Shown here: positions 55,959 to 64,000 of the stretch, in pieces | Numbering within the stretch: position 1 is the stretch's first letter | How the letters are laid out: every line of letters starts with the position of its first letter | Assembly (NCBI RefSeq): GCF_003130205.1 | Contig: NZ_NRDF01000001.1 | Coordinates: 367,103-431,102, forward strand | Origin: Aggregatibacter actinomycetemcomitans | GTDB taxonomy: Bacteria; Pseudomonadota; Gammaproteobacteria; Enterobacterales; Pasteurellaceae | DNA length: 64,000 nucleotides | Direction of reading: 5' to 3' | Translations under genes and position numbers: made by a program | Notes under the pieces: generated by a model | Told to the model about the DNA's origin: nothing | The model's database searches: none | The model's input: the letters and a program-made list of their open reading frames with translations, nothing else

Positions 55959-57017
55959 ATGAGTTATATTCAACTAAATAACGTAATGAAAAAATTCGGC
56001 GATGTCATAGCCATTCCCGATCTCAATCTTTCCATTGAAAAAGGTGAATGTTTTTCCATGTTGGGTCCCTCCGGTTGCGGTAAAACCACAACATTACGCA
56101 TGATCGCCGGTTTTGAAGATTTGGACGCCGGCGAAATTAAAGTGGGTGACAAAGTGCTGTCTTCAAAAGCCACCAACTTTTATTTACCGCCGGAAAAACG
56201 CCATTTCGGCATGGTGTTCCAAGCCTTTGCCGTTTGGCCGCACATGACGGTGTATGACAATGTGGCGTTTCCGCTAACCCTAAAAAAATTATCCAAACAG
56301 GAGATTGAAAAACGTACTAACGATGCCTTACGCCACACCAATTTGCTGAACGTGGCGAAAAAAAGCCCTGATGACCTATCGGGCGGCGGTAAACAACGGG
56401 TTGCGCTGGCGCGCGCTTTGGCGCTCAATCCCGATGTGATGTTGCTGGACGAACCTTTATCCAGCCTGGACCCACATTTAAGGGAAGAAATGCGCTTTGA
56501 AATCAAAGCATTGCAACGTAAATTCGGTTTCAGCATTATTTACGTTACACACGATCAATCGGAAGCCATGGCGTTATCCGATCGGATTATGGTGATGAAA
56601 AAAGGCGTGATCGAACAAATCGATACGCCGCTAAATATTTACAATAATCCGGTGAATAAATTCGTGTTTAATTTCATTGGGCTATCCAATCAGTTAAACG
56701 TCAATTTATCTGCGCAAGGTGTCACTATTGATCACTGTGAAGGTGCTTTTAATATTCAACCGGCACCTCCGGCAGAATTATTGGCTCAAGGTAAAGCGCT
56801 TCTGGCAAGTCGCCCGTCGGAAATTGAATTCGTCAATCAAGGCGGAATTCCCGGTATCGTGAAACGCCGTTCTTACTTAGGTGAAGTCATTGATTACAGT
56901 GTTCATATCGGTGATCAAGAACTGCGCGTACAAAAAGGACGCCGTGACCCGTTGTTAAACGAAGGCGAACCATGTCAAATTCAGTTTACCAAACTACATT
57001 GGTATCCCGCCGAATAA
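55959..57017 (+). CDS. ABC transporter ATPase (second of two), Fbp/Afu type
   Basis: A 352-residue ATPase with Walker A GPSGCGKT, an altered signature LSGGGKQR, Walker B VMLLDEPLSSLD, an H-loop VTHDQSEAMAL and a C-terminal TOBE region. The ATG at 55959 has AAGGAG 6 bases upstream; an earlier ATG at 55944 adds only five residues. It is distinct in sequence from the first ATPase, so it is not a recent duplicate. Last gene of the importer operon. Both nucleotide-binding proteins look functional. Confidence 0.88.
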   Translation: MSYIQLNNVMKKFGDVIAIPDLNLSIEKGECFSMLGPSGCGKTTTLRMIAGFEDLDAGEIKVGDKVLSSKATNFYLPPEKRHFGMVFQAFAVWPHMTVYDNVAFPLTLKKLSKQEIEKRTNDALRHTNLLNVAKKSPDDLSGGGKQRVALARALALNPDVMLLDEPLSSLDPHLREEMRFEIKALQRKFGFSIIYVTHDQSEAMALSDRIMVMKKGVIEQIDTPLNIYNNPVNKFVFNFIGLSNQLNVNLSAQGVTIDHCEGAFNIQPAPPAELLAQGKALLASRPSEIEFVNQGGIPGIVKRRSYLGEVIDYSVHIGDQELRVQKGRRDPLLNEGEPCQIQFTKLHWYPAE

Positions 57018-57034
57018 AAACGCCTGTAAAAATA

Positions 57035-57072
57035 ACCGCACTTTTCACCGAATAGCTAAAAAGTGCGGTATA
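57035..57072 (+). terminator. Inverted uptake-sequence terminator of the importer operon
   Basis: TAACCGCACTTTT and AAAAAGTGCGGTA form inverted arms around CACCGAATAGCT, 18 bases after the last stop. Confidence 0.75.
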
Positions 57073-57096
57073 AATTTCAGATGTTTTTCGTTAAGC

Positions 57097-57138
57097 AAAG
57101 TGCAGTTAAAAAACGCCGTGGATTTTGACCGCACTTTT
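57097..57138. repeat. Right 42-bp repeat / terminator at the edge of the pgt-afu cluster
   Basis: This matches 47249-47290 at 39 of 42 positions in the same orientation. One arm has a mutated uptake core (AAGTGCAGT). It also acts as a terminator for the minus-strand epmC. Confidence 0.8.
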
Positions 57139-57144
57139 CGCGTT

Positions 57145-57681
57145 CTAAATTCTTGTTACATCAAACTTCGTCAAATCAATACAATCTTCCGTGCCGTAAA
57201 ACTTAGCGAGGGCTTGACGCAGAGTTTCTGCGCGTTTAGGCAAACCTTTTTCGGCATAGGTTCTCACTTGTTCATATACTGCCCGCTTGAACGGTCGGGT
57301 GTCTCCAGGCTGTCCGTTGAGATTGTCGGCGCTGGCGTAATAACGAAAGCCGGCGGCAGTGGCGAGAATCCATTCCAACGCCTGCGGTTTCACTTCTACT
57401 TTTTCAAATAAGCGTTGTTGCTCTTCCGATCGCCCGTCGGGTTCATACCAATAACCAAAATCTTCCAACTTACGACGCTCTTTGCCTGCAACCAGCCAAT
57501 GGGCAATTTCATGTAATCCGCTGCTGTAGAATCCGCGGGCAAAATAGATGACGTTGTAAGAACAATCTTCATTTGCCGGCACGTACAAAGGCTCATCACC
57601 CCCCTTGACTAGTTTGGTGTTATATTCCTGTTCAAAACATTGATTAAAAATATGGATTAAATCTTCAATTTTATGTTCCAT
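57145..57681 (-). CDS. epmC: EpmC, elongation factor P hydroxylase (YfcM)
   Basis: A 178-residue protein of the YfcM family that hydroxylates the beta-lysylated residue of elongation factor P. It has the metal-binding HEIAHW (H57, E58, H61) and the conserved EQQRLFEKVEVKPQALEW region. EpmA and EpmB are elsewhere. It directly follows the right repeat of the cluster. Single gene, with a normal length. Confidence 0.93.
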   Translation of the reverse strand: MEHKIEDLIHIFNQCFEQEYNTKLVKGGDEPLYVPANEDCSYNVIYFARGFYSSGLHEIAHWLVAGKERRKLEDFGYWYEPDGRSEEQQRLFEKVEVKPQALEWILATAAGFRYYASADNLNGQPGDTRPFKRAVYEQVRTYAEKGLPKRAETLRQALAKFYGTEDCIDLTKFDVTRI

Positions 57682-57700
57682 ACCGACTCCCTAAAACTGA

Positions 57701-57736
57701 CGCCTAAAAATAAACCCGCTTAACAAAGCGAGTCGT
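57701..57736 (-). terminator. Probable terminator of ftsH
   Basis: On the minus strand CGCTT-TGTT-AAGCG is followed by a T-rich stretch, 45 bases beyond the ftsH stop. The stem is short, so confidence is moderate. Confidence 0.5.
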
Positions 57737-57780
57737 AATCATAAAGAAAGCCTTTGCAGCCAGCTCAAAAAGCTTTTTGT

Positions 57781-59733
57781 TTAACTATTAAAAGATTTGG
57801 AATCATCGTTTTTTTCCACCGCACTTTGTGTTTCCACGCCCTGTGCGTTATCTGCCATTTTTGGTTCCTCAGCTTTCGGCTGTTGAGGTTCTGCTTTATT
57901 TGTGTTTTTTGGTTCTTCCCAACCCGGAGGCGGTGTCACCGGTTGACGATTCATCAACTGCTTGATTTGTTCTTCTTCAATAGTTTCGTATTTCACCAGC
58001 GCATCTTTCATTGCGTGTAGAATATCCATATTGTCGATTAGAATCTGTCTCGCGCGGCCATAATTTCGGTTCACAATAGCGCGAACTTCCTCATCGATCA
58101 CATGTGCGGTTTCATCGGACATGTGTTTGGCTTTCGCCATAGAACGCCCTAAGAATACTTCCCCGTCGTCTTCGGCATAAAGAATTGGGCCGAGTTTATC
58201 GGAGAACCCCCATTGAGTCACCATATTACGGGCGATGTTGGTTGCCACTTTAATATCATTGGATGCACCGGTAGAAATATTTTCTTCACCGTAAATCAAA
58301 TCTTCTGCCAAACGACCTGCGTATAACGTGGAAAGTTTACTTTCCAGCTGTTTTTGGCTGATGCTGATTTGGTCTCCCTCAGGTAAGAAGAAAGTAACAC
58401 CTAAAGCGCGTCCGCGCGGAATAATCGTAACTTTATGTACCGGATCATGTTCCGGCACTAAATAACCAACGATAGCATGACCGGCTTCGTGATAAGCGGT
58501 GGATTCTTTTTGCTTATCGGTCATGATCATAGTACGACGCTCAGGTCCCATGTTGATTTTATCTTTCGCTTTTTCAAACTCTACCATGGTGACCGTGCGC
58601 TTATTAGTGCGCGCAGCAAACAACGCGGCTTCATTGACCAGGTTCGCCAAATCCGCACCGGAATAACCCGGTGTTCCGCGCGCCAGAGTCATGGCATCCA
58701 CATCCGGTGCAACCGGCACCTTACGCATATGCACTTTGAGGATTTGTTCACGACCTTTTACATCCGGCAAACCGACAACAACTTGACGATCAAAACGCCC
58801 CGGACGGGTTAACGCCGGGTCCAAAACATCCGGACGGTTCGTTGCGGCAATAACGATAACGCCTTCATTGCCTTCGAATCCATCCATTTCCACCAGCATT
58901 TGGTTTAAGGTTTGTTCACGTTCATCATGACCACCACCAAGACCTGCACCACGTTGGCGACCAACAGCATCAATTTCATCAATAAAAATTAAGCACGGTG
59001 CATTCTTCTTCGCTTTTTCAAACATATCGCGAACACGGGAAGCGCCAACACCAACGAACATTTCTACAAAGTCTGAACCTGAAATGGTGAAAAACGGCAC
59101 TTTCGCTTCGCCGGCAATGGCTTTTGCTAATAAGGTTTTACCGGTACCTGGAGGTCCGACCATTAAAATCCCTTTTGGAATCTTACCACCTAAATTTTGA
59201 AATTTTTTCGGTTCACGCAAGAAATCAACAATCTCACCTACTTCTTCTTTCGCTTCATCACAACCCGCCACATCGGCAAATGTTGTTTTGATTTGCTCTT
59301 GTGTCATCATGCGTGCACGGCTTTTACCAAAGCTCATGGCTTTGCCGCCACCGCCTTGCATTTGTCGCATGAAGAAAACCCAAACACCGATTAATAACAG
59401 CATCGGGAACCAAGAAATCAAAATTTGAGATAACAAACTTCTTCTTTCCGGCAGCGTGCCTTCAACTTTCACTTTTTTCTTCAACAAATCATTCAAAAGA
59501 TCTTTATCTTCCAATGGAATAACTGTTGTATATTTAGCGCCGTCGGTTTTGGTGACTAAAATTTCATTATCTTCAAATTTAGCCTGACGCACCTGATTAT
59601 TTTCAACATCCGAAATGAATGTCGTATAATCCGTTACTCCTCCGCCGGAAGTGGTATTAAAACTTTGATATGCAGTCATCATGACAACGGCCACAACCAC
59701 CCAAAGAATTAAATTTTTTACCATATCGTTCAA
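57781..59733 (-). CDS. ftsH: FtsH, membrane-bound ATP-dependent zinc metalloprotease
   Basis: A 650-residue AAA+ protease that degrades misassembled membrane proteins and short-lived regulators. Two membrane helices (~5-20 and ~103-122) flank a periplasmic domain. Walker A GPPGTGKT (193-200), Walker B LIFIDEID (248-255), and the zinc motif HEAGH (415-419) are intact. The C-terminal tail is rich in E, K, P and Q. The start is probably TTG at 59733, since its GAGG is 8 bases away; an in-frame ATG at 59724 is the alternative but would be 16 bases away. It is 106 bases after rlmE, as in E. coli. Confidence 0.97.
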   Translation of the reverse strand: MNDMVKNLILWVVVAVVMMTAYQSFNTTSGGGVTDYTTFISDVENNQVRQAKFEDNEILVTKTDGAKYTTVIPLEDKDLLNDLLKKKVKVEGTLPERRSLLSQILISWFPMLLLIGVWVFFMRQMQGGGGKAMSFGKSRARMMTQEQIKTTFADVAGCDEAKEEVGEIVDFLREPKKFQNLGGKIPKGILMVGPPGTGKTLLAKAIAGEAKVPFFTISGSDFVEMFVGVGASRVRDMFEKAKKNAPCLIFIDEIDAVGRQRGAGLGGGHDEREQTLNQMLVEMDGFEGNEGVIVIAATNRPDVLDPALTRPGRFDRQVVVGLPDVKGREQILKVHMRKVPVAPDVDAMTLARGTPGYSGADLANLVNEAALFAARTNKRTVTMVEFEKAKDKINMGPERRTMIMTDKQKESTAYHEAGHAIVGYLVPEHDPVHKVTIIPRGRALGVTFFLPEGDQISISQKQLESKLSTLYAGRLAEDLIYGEENISTGASNDIKVATNIARNMVTQWGFSDKLGPILYAEDDGEVFLGRSMAKAKHMSDETAHVIDEEVRAIVNRNYGRARQILIDNMDILHAMKDALVKYETIEEEQIKQLMNRQPVTPPPGWEEPKNTNKAEPQQPKAEEPKMADNAQGVETQSAVEKNDDSKSFNS

Positions 59734-59839
59734 GGCATTACCTCGTATTTATAAGTTAATAACGTGTTGTAAGGTTACTATATTTATCTCAAAAATTAAA
59801 GTTATCAAATCAATTGAGCTTATTTGTAACTTAATTTGA

Positions 59840-60469
59840 TTAGTGTTTATAACCGCTTGCAACAATATAAACCTCCCGAGATCGGTCTCGGGAAGCTTCA
59901 GGTTTACGAACTTTGACCACACTGAACAGAGAACGAATCTCTTTTAAGTATTCATCAAAACCTTCTCCCTGAAAAACTTTTACTACAAAACTTCCTTTAT
60001 TGGCGAGAATCTGCTTGCACATATCAAGCGCAAGTTCTACTAAATACATCGCACGCGGAATATCCACGGATGGCATACCACTGAAATTCGGTGCCATATC
60101 TGACATCACCACATCTACTTTGCCTTCACCGACCCGCTCCAATAAAATTTTTAACACATTTTCATCACGGAAATCGCCCTGTAGAAAATCCACACCTACA
60201 ATGGGATCCATTTCCAGAAGATCACAGGCAATAACCCGTCCATTGAGCCCAATTTGGCTTACCACATACTGCGACCACCCGCCCGGCGCTGCACCTAAGT
60301 CAACCACCGTCATACCTGATTTAAACAAGTGGTCGGTTTGTTGAATTTCATCCAGTTTGAAATAGGCTCGGGAACGCAACTTTTGTTTATGCGCTTTTTG
60401 TACAAAAGGATCTTTAAAATGCTCGTTTAACCAACGGGTTGAACTCGCCGAACGTTTTTTCTTGCCCAT
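59840..60469 (-). CDS. rlmE: RlmE, 23S rRNA 2'-O-ribose U2552 methyltransferase
   Basis: A 209-residue methyltransferase (FtsJ/RrmJ) that modifies U2552 in the ribosomal A loop at a late step of 50S assembly. It has FKLDEIQ, the SAM motif [14 protein letters not shown] and the catalytic tetrad regions ([23 protein letters not shown]). It is upstream of ftsH, a long-conserved pair. Start MGKKKRSAS is normal. Confidence 0.97.
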   Translation of the reverse strand: MGKKKRSASSTRWLNEHFKDPFVQKAHKQKLRSRAYFKLDEIQQTDHLFKSGMTVVDLGAAPGGWSQYVVSQIGLNGRVIACDLLEMDPIVGVDFLQGDFRDENVLKILLERVGEGKVDVVMSDMAPNFSGMPSVDIPRAMYLVELALDMCKQILANKGSFVVKVFQGEGFDEYLKEIRSLFSVVKVRKPEASRDRSREVYIVASGYKH

Positions 60470-60542
60470 AATTTATCTTCATTTTGCAATGTTATTGTAT
60501 ATTAAGGCTGGCGTTTCGCTTTTCAAGCCCGAATATCATGAA

Positions 60543-60577
60543 TAAAAAACCCGTCTTCATACATACTGAAGATGGTT
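60543..60577 (-). terminator. Terminator of purU
   Basis: On the minus strand CCATCTTCA and TGAAGACGG pair imperfectly (one mismatch) around GTATGTA, followed by TTTTTT. It is about 30 bases after the purU stop. Confidence 0.7.
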
Positions 60578-60603
60578 TGAAAGAATCACAGCCAAAGTGC
60601 GGT

Positions 60604-61440
60604 CTATAAAACAATCGTTTTATTCTTATACACAAAAATACGATCATGTAACGCAAGATCCAGTGCACGGCTTAATACTGTTTTTTCCACGTCGCGTCCG
60701 GCTTTCATCATAGCTTCCACACTATAGGTGTGATCTATATTAATCACATTTTGCATAATAATCGGACCTTGATCTAATTCGTTATTAATAAAATGCGCCG
60801 TCGCACCGATAATTTTTACACCGCGCTCATAAGCCTGTTGATACGGTTTTGCGCCGATAAATGCAGGTAAAAACGAATGATGAATGTTAATTACCCGATT
60901 CGGATAACGCGCCACAAATTTCGGGTTTAAGACCCGCATATATTTTGCCAGCACAATATAATCCGGTGCCAATTCATCAATTTTTTCGGCTAATAAACAA
61001 TCATGTTCTTCACGGGTTAAATTTTGATGGCTAATCCAGAAAAATGGAATATCAAATCGCTCCACCAAACTGCGTAATGTTTCATGATTCCCAATCACCC
61101 CTGCAATTTCTACATTCAAACCGCCATAATAATTTTTCATTAAAATATCACCGAGGCAATGAGCTTCTTTGGTAACTAAAATGACAATTCGCTTACATTT
61201 TGTGCTAATTAAACGACAATTCGTTCCCGGCGGTAAACTCAGTTTAAAATCTGCTAGCAGGGTCTCTTCGTTAAAAATACCTTGCAATTCCGTTCTCATA
61301 AAAAAATGCTTGGTTTCAAAATCAACAAACTCATTATTGTGCACAATATTCAGCTGATGTTTATAGCAAATATTGGTAATTTTAGAAATGAGTCCTTTAT
61401 CATCAGGGCAATCGGTCAGTAAAATTTTATTTTGAATCAT
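60604..61440 (-). CDS. purU: PurU, formyltetrahydrofolate deformylase
   Basis: Hydrolyses 10-formyl-THF to THF and formate, balancing the one-carbon pool and feeding formate to PurT. The 278-residue protein has an N-terminal ACT domain (TDCPDDKGLISKITN) that senses glycine and methionine, then a formyltransferase domain with INIHHSFLPAFIGAKPY and a C-terminal DQGPIIMQ. The frame extends back to 61473, but the ATG at 61440 gives the normal PurU N-terminus. Confidence 0.95.
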   Translation of the reverse strand: MIQNKILLTDCPDDKGLISKITNICYKHQLNIVHNNEFVDFETKHFFMRTELQGIFNEETLLADFKLSLPPGTNCRLISTKCKRIVILVTKEAHCLGDILMKNYYGGLNVEIAGVIGNHETLRSLVERFDIPFFWISHQNLTREEHDCLLAEKIDELAPDYIVLAKYMRVLNPKFVARYPNRVINIHHSFLPAFIGAKPYQQAYERGVKIIGATAHFINNELDQGPIIMQNVINIDHTYSVEAMMKAGRDVEKTVLSRALDLALHDRIFVYKNKTIVL

Positions 61441-61458
61441 AATGCGTAACATTAAGAT

Positions 61459-61492
61459 AAAAAGAAAACCCATAAAAATGGGTTTTCTTTTA
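61459..61492 (-). terminator. Terminator of hns
   Basis: AAAAGAAAACCCA and TGGGTTTTCTTTT form a perfect 13-bp stem with a short loop, 16 bases after the hns stop. T-runs are on both strands. Confidence 0.85.
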
Positions 61493-61507
61493 TTAAGAGA
61501 AATTGAA

Positions 61508-61906
61508 TTAAATTTTAAAAGAAGATAAAGATTTACCTTTATCTAATTGTACTTGGATCGCTTTAGGTGTTCTGCCTTGGCCTGTCCAAGTTTTCGTTAC
61601 GCCCTTTTCATCAACATATTGATATTTTGCAGGACGGGTATCTCTTTTCTTACGAACCGCATCGGAACCTAAAATCTCTGCTAATTCGTCTGCGGTGATA
61701 CCTTCTTGCTTTAATAATTCTTTATATTTTGCAATCCGTTCTTGTCGCTCGTTTTCTTCTTGCTGAGCTTTTAAAATCTCTTCTTTCTTTTCCGTAACGA
61801 CTAATTGCAATTTTTCCAAAATACTTTCAAGCTGTTCTAATGCTAAATCACGCGCAACCATACGCAAACTACGAATATTCGTTAATATTTTTAACACATC
61901 GGACAT
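61508..61906 (-). CDS. hns: H-NS-family nucleoid protein
   Basis: A 132-residue nucleoid-associated protein that silences AT-rich and horizontally acquired DNA. The N-terminal ~65 residues are a coiled-coil dimerisation domain. The C-terminal DNA-binding domain has TWTGQGRTPKAIQ, whose QGR hook enters the minor groove. The ATG at 61906 has GAGGAG 8 bases upstream and gives MSDVLKILT, the usual start; 13 in-frame codons before it are not needed. It could act on the AT-rich pgt genes in this window. Confidence 0.95.
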   Translation of the reverse strand: MSDVLKILTNIRSLRMVARDLALEQLESILEKLQLVVTEKKEEILKAQQEENERQERIAKYKELLKQEGITADELAEILGSDAVRKKRDTRPAKYQYVDEKGVTKTWTGQGRTPKAIQVQLDKGKSLSSFKI

Positions 61907-62079
61907 TAAATTTTCTCCTCTAGACACAATTAAATTAATATACACGAAGCTAGGCTATCATAAACAAATTACCCACATAGGTAAATACCATTTTTAATTA
62001 AATTAGTTCAATCATTTCATCTAAATTTTATTTAGTGATTGGTTTTTCTCATTTTTTATTGTAATCTTTAACTCATCCT
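61907..62079 (-). promoter_or_regulatory. AT-rich promoter region of hns and lysine transporter
   Basis: This AT-rich stretch lies between hns and the riboswitch. It should hold both divergent promoters. H-NS often represses its own gene through such DNA. I cannot fix -10 and -35 elements. Confidence 0.4.
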
Positions 62080-62250
62080 ACTTGTGTAGAGGTGCAAACG
62101 TTATAAGTATATTTTCCGAGTGGATAACGGTGAAGAAAATGGAAAGGAACGTTTGCCGAAATCAGTTAAAAGTCATTTTAATTGGTTGGTGACGTCTTCG
62201 AAAGAACCGTCACTGTCATAGTCTGTAAACAACTATGGAGCGCTACTGTT
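62080..62250 (+). ncRNA. Lysine riboswitch (L-box)
   Basis: The leader contains the L-box landmarks in order: GTAGAGGTGC at the 5' side, AAGTATA, GGAAAGGAACG and TTGCCGAAATCAG, then GTTGG-TGACG with the ACCGTCACTGTCATAGTC segment, and ACTATGGAGCGCTACTGT at the 3' side. The first and last strands pair as P1 (GTAGAGGTGC with GGAGCGCTAC). It precedes a NhaC-type transporter, a known lysine regulon member in Pasteurellaceae. Lysine binding should lower expression. Confidence 0.93.
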
Positions 62251-62286
62251 AGGTTAGGCCCTATTTTGCCTACCCTTTTTTAAATC
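62248..62286 (+). terminator. Expression platform terminator of the lysine riboswitch
   Basis: GGTTAGG and CCTACC pair around CCCTATTTTG with one bulge, followed by CTTTTTTAAA. The stem directly follows P1, so a lysine-bound aptamer would allow termination. It is about 60 bases before the transporter start. Confidence 0.7.
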
Positions 62287-62346
62287 ATTTCGACCCCGAT
62301 TAAATATTTAAAGTCAGTGGTTCTCCCTTAATATTAGGAAGAACAA

Positions 62347-63879
62347 ATGGAACTCATTGATTATTCATCATCAGTCTGGTCGGTATTACCACCGTTATTT
62401 GCGTTGTTACTCGCCATCATTACCCGCCGCGTATTGCTCTCTTTGAGCGTCGGTATTTTTGTCGGTGCTATTATGCTGACAGATGTGAATCTAACAAATA
62501 CCTTAGTTTATTTAAAAAATAACGTATCCTCCCTCTTCGTCAAGGAAGATGGTTTAAATACCAACAATATCAACATTATTCTTTTCTTATTATTACTCGG
62601 AATTTTGACCGCCCTTTTAAGTATGTCCGGCAGTAACCGTGCCTTTGCAGAATGGTCACAAAAACAGATTAAAGATCGCCGTGGGGCAAAACTGGTTGCC
62701 GCTTCGTTAGTCTTCGTCACCTTCATCGATGACTATTTCCACAGTTTAGCCGTAGGTGCTATTGCCCGCCCGATTACCGATAAATTCAAAGTCTCCCGCG
62801 CCAAATTAGCTTACATTCTTGACTCTACCGCTGCACCGATGTGCGTACTCATGCCGGTATCCAGCTGGGGCGCATATATCATTACTTTAATCGCCGGCTT
62901 ATTGGCAACCTACTCCATCACCGGCTATTCACCAATCGGAGCGTTTATGGCAATGAGTGCTATGAACTATTACGCTATTTTCTCCATTTTAATGGTGTTC
63001 TTCGTAGCCTATTTCAGCTTTGACATCGGTCCCATGGCAAGACATGAAAGACTGGCATTGGAAACAGAAAATACGCAAGGAGAAACGCTTTCCGGTATAA
63101 ACGGTCATGTACGCAATTTAGTATTACCAATTATCACTCTTATTATCGTAACAATTTCTGCCATGCTATACACCGGTAACCTAGCCTTAACAGCTAGCGG
63201 AAAGCCATTCAGTATACTTGGCGCCTTTGAAAATACCACCGTAGGTGTATCTTTAGTTACCGGTGGTGTAAGTGCGGTGATTATTGCATCCATTTGTATT
63301 TTATCCGATCGCCTGGTAAGCCTGCATGAATATGTCAAAGCCTGGGTGCTGGGCGTGAAATCTATGCTTGGCGCCATTTTAATTCTGTTTTTTGCCTGGA
63401 CAATCAATAATGTGGTCAGCGATATAAAAACCGGTACTTATTTAGCCTCCTTAGTATCCTACGCCTTACCACTTGCGTTCTTACCGGCACTGCTTTTTGT
63501 TTTGGCCGCCATTATGGCATTTTCCACCGGCACCAGTTGGGGAACCTTCGGGATTATGCTGCCCATCGCCGCGGCCATCGCTTCCCACGCGATGCATGGT
63601 TCCGTAGAATTTATGTTACCATGTTTATCGGCGGTCATGGCAGGCGCCGTATGTGGTGACCACTGTTCACCAGTGTCGGACACTACTATTCTGTCTTCCA
63701 CCGGTGCAAAATGCGACCACATGGATCATGTCACTTCCCAGTTGCCTTATGCTATCACTATAGCCACCGCAAGTATTGCAGGCTACATTGTAGTTGGTTT
63801 CACCTATTCCGGTTTACTTGGATTCATCACCACGGGTATTGTCCTCCCCTTGCTGGTACTTATCTTTAAGAAACATTAA
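62347..63879 (+). CDS. NhaC-family transporter, probable lysine transporter (LysW type)
   Basis: A 510-residue inner-membrane protein with about 12 transmembrane helices and NhaC-family motifs (TFIDDYFHSLAVGA, STGTSWGTFGIMLP, GDHCSPVSDTTILSSTGA). Generic members exchange Na+ and H+. Members behind lysine riboswitches in Pasteurellaceae and other bacteria are predicted lysine transporters, called LysW. The riboswitch makes lysine the best guess. A GGAAGA lies 7 bases before the ATG. A hairpin terminator follows. Confidence 0.88.
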   Translation: MELIDYSSSVWSVLPPLFALLLAIITRRVLLSLSVGIFVGAIMLTDVNLTNTLVYLKNNVSSLFVKEDGLNTNNINIILFLLLLGILTALLSMSGSNRAFAEWSQKQIKDRRGAKLVAASLVFVTFIDDYFHSLAVGAIARPITDKFKVSRAKLAYILDSTAAPMCVLMPVSSWGAYIITLIAGLLATYSITGYSPIGAFMAMSAMNYYAIFSILMVFFVAYFSFDIGPMARHERLALETENTQGETLSGINGHVRNLVLPIITLIIVTISAMLYTGNLALTASGKPFSILGAFENTTVGVSLVTGGVSAVIIASICILSDRLVSLHEYVKAWVLGVKSMLGAILILFFAWTINNVVSDIKTGTYLASLVSYALPLAFLPALLFVLAAIMAFSTGTSWGTFGIMLPIAAAIASHAMHGSVEFMLPCLSAVMAGAVCGDHCSPVSDTTILSSTGAKCDHMDHVTSQLPYAITIATASIAGYIVVGFTYSGLLGFITTGIVLPLLVLIFKKH

Positions 63880-63910
63880 ATCGTGATCCAGCACATAAAA
63901 TTCAAAAACC

Positions 63911-63939
63911 AATCCGCACGTAAAACGTGCGGTTTTTAG
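63911..63939 (+). terminator. Terminator of the lysine transporter
   Basis: CCGCACGT and ACGTGCGG form an 8-bp GC-rich stem around AAA, then TTTTTA. It is 35 bases after the stop. Confidence 0.85.
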
Positions 63940-63962
63940 GCTACCCTATAAGGGCCTAGTAC

Positions 63963-63990
63963 TTCACATGCCCTTCAAAGGGCATGTGAA
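63963..63990. repeat. Palindrome at the right edge
   Basis: TTCACATGCCCTT and AAGGGCATGTGAA make a perfect 13-bp stem around a one- or two-base loop. It lies after a T-run terminator, near the window edge, and its role is unknown; it could be a terminator of a gene to the right or an operator. Confidence 0.6.
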
Positions 63991-64000
63991 AACCAACAAC

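Noticed and set aside
52141..57017. Interpretation as a ferric iron importer (original Afu/Fbp naming)
   Set aside because: The binding protein lacks the paired tyrosines of FbpA and is tied to a phosphoglycerate-type sensor; phosphorylated sugars are more likely.
62347..63879. Plain Na+/H+ antiporter assignment
   Set aside because: The lysine riboswitch in front argues for lysine transport, although sequence alone does not exclude antiport.

Overview
The window reads as chromosomal DNA of a Pasteurellaceae bacterium, most likely Aggregatibacter. The Haemophilus-type DNA uptake sequence (AAGTGCGGT or ACCGCACTT) is scattered through it at high density, often as inverted pairs that form terminators. 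An lsrACDBFG operon opposite lsrRK is a published feature of A. actinomycetemcomitans. Gene order is otherwise typical of gamma-proteobacterial housekeeping DNA. I see no prophage, insertion sequence or CRISPR array.

Layout. 1-3.9 kb: end of nrdA, nrdB (the small subunit looks like the dimanganese class Id type) and pykA. 3.9-12.7 kb: the AI-2 uptake and processing system (lsrGFBDCA on the minus strand, lsrRK on the plus strand). 12.7-17.6 kb: bioD-like gene, an Mlc-like ROK regulator without the usual zinc site, asnS, sspBA. 17.8-28.2 kb: molybdopterin synthesis (moaACDE behind a probable Moco riboswitch), ybhK, a RhuM-Fic/Doc fusion protein, thiI, and the torYZ-type molybdenum S-/N-oxide reductase that would use the cofactor. 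28.2-33.4 kb: a repeat-rich intergenic stretch, an MmcQ/EVE fusion protein, a DASS anion transporter, a RelE-type toxin-antitoxin pair, truA, rpsI-rplM. 33.6-47.2 kb: a methyltransferase, recD-recB, a DsrE protein, tRNA-Val, fabA, a Lon-like protease, matP, a cold-shock gene, yoaH, truC-yqcC, a zinc-ribbon protein and queF.

47.3-57.0 kb is the most distinctive part. A Pgt-type sensory system (response regulator, histidine kinase, periplasmic binding protein) is divergent from an AfuA/Fbp-type ABC importer that has one fused permease and two different ATPases. The regulator has lost the GAFTGA and Walker B motifs of its AAA+ domain. The shared promoter region carries repeated TGAGTCAAAA boxes. 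The cluster is bounded by 42-bp direct repeats (39/42 identical) and contains only one perfect uptake sequence in almost 10 kb, which suggests it was gained or moved as a unit. Import of a phosphorylated carbohydrate under extracytoplasmic sensing is the best inference.

57.1-64 kb: epmC, ftsH, rlmE, purU, hns, and a NhaC-family lysine transporter behind a lysine riboswitch. Other points of interest are overlapping matS-like sites in front of matP, palindromes around the sspA promoter, a 10-bp tandem repeat at the ybhK start, and the separation of rplM-rpsI from sspAB.
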